Positions 59,959-64,000 of a stretch of DNA of 64,000 nt are shown here, in pieces. This stretch comes from Opisthocomus hoazin (Eukaryota > Chordata > Aves > Opisthocomiformes > Opisthocomidae): the NCBI RefSeq assembly GCF_030867145.1, contig NC_134429.1, positions 18,709,115 through 18,773,114 on the forward strand, read 5' to 3'. The number at the start of each line of letters is the position of its first letter. Position 1 is the first letter of the stretch. Below the pieces are notes generated by a model. It was not told the DNA's origin. It saw only the letters and a list, made by a program, of their open reading frames with translations, and did no database searches. The position numbers and the translations under genes are program-made.

Positions 59959-61977
59959 GAGATGCAGGCACCACGCTTGTGGGAAATACTTTGTTACCAT
60001 TTTTTCAAGTTTGAATCAACTTTATCCATCTTTGTTATTTTCTTTGTAACTCGGATGATCTAAAAATTACCTAGGCCTCCAGTGTTTACTTTCGAAACAA
60101 TAGAAAATGACTGGCTCTCAGTCACATGTATCCCAAGACTTTCTTCTTCAGTGTAATTAGAGTTCCTTCCATGGCTAATTAAATTCTCCACTGAATGAAA
60201 ACAAATTTCCTGGAATGAATGTCATCTTGATTCACTTTGGGCAAAGCCAGGCTTACGTGCTTCTCCCACTCTCTTCTCTGAGGGTGTTGGCTGCATTTCT
60301 GAAATCTTCTTGTCAACACATGACGGTGCAGGAAAATTGTCTGGTACGGGGGTCTGCACACTGCTTTGCCACAGATTACAAGAAATTGTGTCTACCTTAT
60401 TCCTCTTCTCTGCTTCATGTGATTTTAAAGACTTATTGTCTCCATTAATCTTTTTTTCCAAGCAGAACAGTCATAATCTATTTAACCTCTCTTTATACAA
60501 TATGGTTCTATACTGCTGACTGTACCTCTTAGTCTCTGCTGGACCTTTTCTATTTCTACTATATGCTTTTAAGCATGAGCTACTCCTTGACTACCACAGT
60601 TCTCCGAGTACATTAGGATAGATATAGTAGAAATATGAACCCTTTTCTTATTTACAGAACTCAGGCTGCCAGTTCACAGCATGGCTTGCCCCTCAGTCAG
60701 ACATTTCTACAAACTTCTGTCTCCCCATTAGGCAGAAATCTATGGTGATACGCACTGAGTACATTAAGAAGTCAGAAATATTGTTCTGACAGTGCTGAAT
60801 TCCAATACCTTGCTATTCTGACACACTTCCCTTCTCAGGGATGCACCCAAGTACCTACTGGAAGTGCCCACGTGGTTTATAAGTGCACAGCGGTTGATTT
60901 TTACTCCCGATACAGCCACACGTATGAGAGAAATTCCTAGAACTTAGACATTAGTTACAGCAAGTAAGCTAATGAATTATCATTAGTACCCAAATTCCTC
61001 CCAACAACCGCTCAAGAAAATGGCACCATTTTACCTTTAAATGTGGTTTTAAGTTCCCAGTGATGGAGGGATGGAGCCTTTTGCATGATCACACTCATTT
61101 GGTTTTGAGAGCAATTTGCTCATAGCTTGCTGAAGGCCACCAAGAATCAGTTTACAGGCCACTTTGGATTGCAGCGGGGAAGATTCCTCCCAGGGCAGAC
61201 AAAGATCTGTACCTGGCAAAACCAGCTCCTTTCCGATGCTTGTTCCCTGGTTGTCATCTCCCCGTGCGTCTGTATTTTGTACTGCATGTTCCCTGGGGCA
61301 AGGCAGGCCTATACTCTGCATTTGGCAGTCAAGTGAGGTTTAAGTCAGCCCAAAGGAGACAATAAATCATTATCCTGGTTAGACTGTGAGCGGATGCCTT
61401 TGGAGGCCATCCATTTTGAAGGCAAATTCCTTCCCTGTCTGACGTTTTCTTTCCTGTTTATTCCTTTCAAAGCCTCCACAAATGGTGCTCAGTTCTCCAT
61501 CATCTTTTCACACTGAACTCTGTGTCCAACTGGCCTCCAATCGTCTCTTGATGGTAAACACCACCACATTCCTTCATGTGCTGGAAACCTTCATTCTCCA
61601 GACAAACTTCCAATTCATCGTTTCATCACCCAATTGCCATTGTCTGTCAGAAAGGAGGTTTGGACCATGCACTGAATAAGAGAGAAGCAAGATGTCACTT
61701 GACAGTTGAACAGAAGCAAGTTTTTCTAGGATGTGGCCTCAGAGGCCATACTCTATTTTCTCTACATCTACATGATATCTACTACGACAATTCGCTAGCT
61801 TGAGTGTGTGAACTCAGACAGCTGTGTTAGCATATAACTATTTTACCCGGATGTTCAGGCTACCGTCAGCTAGTTGATGGTTGCGTTTCTGTGGAATGAG
61901 ATATCATTCCTCTTCTGTGCTGCAGTGGCTGATGGTGGGTGTTCTCCAGGACCTAGGCTGGTCTGCTCCACAAAAAG

Positions 61978-62390
61978 ATCACAGAATGACAGAATGGTTG
62001 AGGTTGGAAAGGAGCTCTGGAGGTCATCTGGTACAACCCCCCTGCTCGAGCAGGGCTACCCAGACCTGGCTGCCCAGGACTGTGTCCAGACAACTTTTGA
62101 CTATCTCCAAGGATGGAGACTGCACAACATCCCTGGCCAACCTGCTCCAGTGCTCAGGCACCCCCACAGTAAAAATGTGTTTCCTGAGGTTCAAGCAGAT
62201 CCTCCTGTGTTCCATTTTGTGCCCATTTCCTCCGGTCCTGCCACTGGGCACCACTGAAAAGAGCCTAGCTTGGTCCTCATTGCTGTTGCTTGACGTGCTG
62301 GTAATGCTTTGTCTAATGCAGCCCAGGACACCAACAGCCTTCTTTGTCACAAGGGCTGCATTTGCACCATTCTGCCCAAGAAGTACTTGC
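61978..62390 (-). mobile_element. Older CR1 LINE fragment
   Basis: On the minus strand. The 3' end is seen as ATCACAGAATGACAGAAT, then GGTTGGAAAGGAGCTCTGGA and a CR1 body with ACCTGGCTGCCCAGGACTGT and a CAGCCCAGGACACCAACAGC segment. Its translation shows diverged ORF2 (GVLGCIRQS, RTGGNGHKMEH). It is clearly more diverged than the copy at 62693 and seems to be a different subfamily. Confidence 0.85.
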
Positions 62391-62692
62391 ACTCTGGCGG
62401 TGGTTCAGTTACCAATTGTACAGCTCCTACTCTACCCACAGACTTATCTTAAATCACAAGACTTCTAGGACTCAAGCATTCTGGCTAGTTTTTATACAGC
62501 TTCTGAGATTGGAAGCTGTGTAGTTCAGTTTCAACCAATTACAGAGAATATACTTCTGTTTTCAATGAACATTGAATGTCCCATTTCCTCATGTGATTCC
62601 AGAATTTGGAGTTCTGAGGAAAAGCCAGTATCTTAGGATAAAAGCCACGAGAGTTGTTAGCACTACAGTTCCACATCAGTTCTGCTTTGAAG
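62391..62692. other. Short gap between two CR1 copies
   Basis: About 300 bp of unique-looking sequence separating two same-orientation CR1 fragments. Nothing else is seen in it. Confidence 0.5.
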
Positions 62693-63024
62693 ATCACAGA
62701 ATCACAGAATGTACGGGGTTGGAAGGGACCTCTGTGGGTCACCCAGCCCAACCCCCTGCCCAAGCAGGGTCACCCAGAGCAGGCTGCACAGCACCGCGTC
62801 CAGGCGGGTCTGGAATATCTCCAGAGAAGGAGACTCCACAGCCTCCCTGGGCAGCCTGGGCCAGGGCTCCGTCACCCTCAGAGGGAAGAAGTTCTTCCTC
62901 ATGTTCAGCTGGAGCTTCCTCTGCTTCAGTTTGTGCCCGCTGCCCCTTGTGCTGTCGCTGGTCACCACTGAAGAGTTTGGCCCCATCCTCCTGACACCCA
63001 CCCTGCAGATATTTATAAGCATAA
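62693..63024 (-). mobile_element. Younger CR1 LINE fragment
   Basis: On the minus strand. Starts with ATCACAGAATCACAGAAT, then GGGTTGGAAGGGACCTCTGT and the CR1 3' body through CACCCTGCAGATATTTATAA. It is near-identical in layout to the copy at 46.4-47.0 kb. 5'-truncated within the end of ORF2. Confidence 0.92.
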
Positions 63025-64000
63025 GCATATAATATGATAAAACTGTTTTGCCAGGCCTCGTGCACAATCTTTGTTTATTGCAGTATACTGCACAGGTTTT
63101 TGGTTTAAGTTTTAGGACTAAACCCCTCGTCTCTGTTCTTGGAAACATTTCACTTACCAGCTGAACACTGGGTATTCCCAGCTTTTAGCTAAAATGGCGT
63201 AAAACAGGTAGACTGTTTTCGCCTCTGTGTCAGGCCAACATAGAACAGAAATGCTGTGTTAGAAATGGAATGGACATGATCTCATTTTGTGACAACGGCA
63301 GTTCTTGAATTACTGTTATTTGCTTAGTAATGTGTGTTGTTATGTGTGAAATTGCAGGTCTACTGAGTCAATTAACTTCATTATGCCATGAAATATTGGC
63401 GAATTTGACAGTAAAAGGCTGATTTTATACATTGCCTTCTGTTGCCAAGAAGTTAGCTTGTGTGTCTGCTCAAACACAAGATGCAGCAAGGCTAAGGATG
63501 AGCAGACAGCAACTCTATCGGCAGCCATCTTTTGACCCACTCCATAGCTTAGCTGCAGTCTCTGAAAAATGGGGGAACCAACCTCTCTGTAATGGGGTAA
63601 CAGTTAACATCTTCAGAATATTTTGGAAGAGGAAAGTGTCACAGAAGCAGACACTGCTTGTTTTTGTGTGTGTTTCAGGAGGCACCCTGCGATTTTCCTC
63701 AAAGATATATGCGTCTGGTGGAACTGCTTTGTACACCTGCAACTCTTAAATTTCATTGGACAAGAATGTGACTTGGATAATACCTATGCAGGGGCAAAAG
63801 ATCCATGCTTTTATGTGTCACAGATCCTGAGATGTCCAAGATAGCAGTTGGATGTGCTGACTGTAACCACAGGTTGGGAGGGATGCAGCAAGGACGCTGT
63901 ATTGGTTTCCCCTCCTACCATGCAAAAGCCAGACAGAACACTGAAGGTGTACTCAGGCGGGTTTAACCTCTACACTGGCACCCCATCTATGCAGCTTTAG
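63025..64000. other. End of window, no recognised gene
   Basis: Open frames on both strands at 63432-63844 are short and unrecognised. No repeat or RNA gene is seen. Confidence 0.45.

Larger units (their letters stand above)
54880..61977. other. Gene-poor stretch, no recognised gene
   Basis: About 7 kb with no coding exon I can name on either strand. Open frames are short (at most about 146 codons, at 55044-55484) and without domain features. It holds the AT palindrome cluster (56511-56554), a MIR-like relic (59372-59510) and a short hairpin (59937-59958). Confidence 0.5.

Overview
This is a vertebrate window, most likely from a bird. Five or more CR1 LINE fragments end in the ATTCTGTG-type octamer typical of avian CR1. 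Introns are short to moderate, and the gene order TNFRSF4 - SDF4 - B3GALT6 (strands -, -, +) matches the conserved block on human 1p36.33. The species cannot be fixed from sequence alone.

Three genes are fully supported. TNFRSF4 (OX40) lies on the minus strand at 15967-10363: seven phase-consistent coding exons, 286 aa, with a 3' UTR that probably ends near 8287. SDF4 (Cab45) lies on the minus strand at 33861-20947: six coding exons, 356 aa, plus a 5' UTR exon boundary at 33920 and a promoter in a CpG island. B3GALT6 lies on the plus strand at 35542-36585: a single coding exon, 347 aa, followed by a probable long 3' UTR to about 41480. SDF4 and B3GALT6 diverge from one shared CpG island (about 34.2-36.0 kb) with several YY1-type motifs, two G-quadruplex-prone tracts and a short upstream ORF ahead of B3GALT6.

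Layout: 1-8286, no recognisable gene (TNFRSF18 would be expected on this side but was not found); 8287-16.0 kb, TNFRSF4; 16.1-19.6 kb, spacer with kappa-B and AP-1 candidate sites; 19.6-34.4 kb, SDF4 with a CR1 insertion in its largest intron; 34.2-36 kb, bidirectional promoter; 35.5-41.5 kb, B3GALT6; 41.5-64 kb, a gene-poor tract with CR1 copies of different ages, old MIR/CORE-SINE-like relics, two isolated TATA motifs, a small CpG cluster and short palindromes.

The three genes do not form a pathway. TNFRSF4 is a T-cell co-stimulatory receptor, SDF4 a Golgi luminal calcium-binding protein, and B3GALT6 a Golgi enzyme that builds the proteoglycan linker. I found no undescribed system. The findings are mainly regulatory and repeat-level observations, several of them weak.
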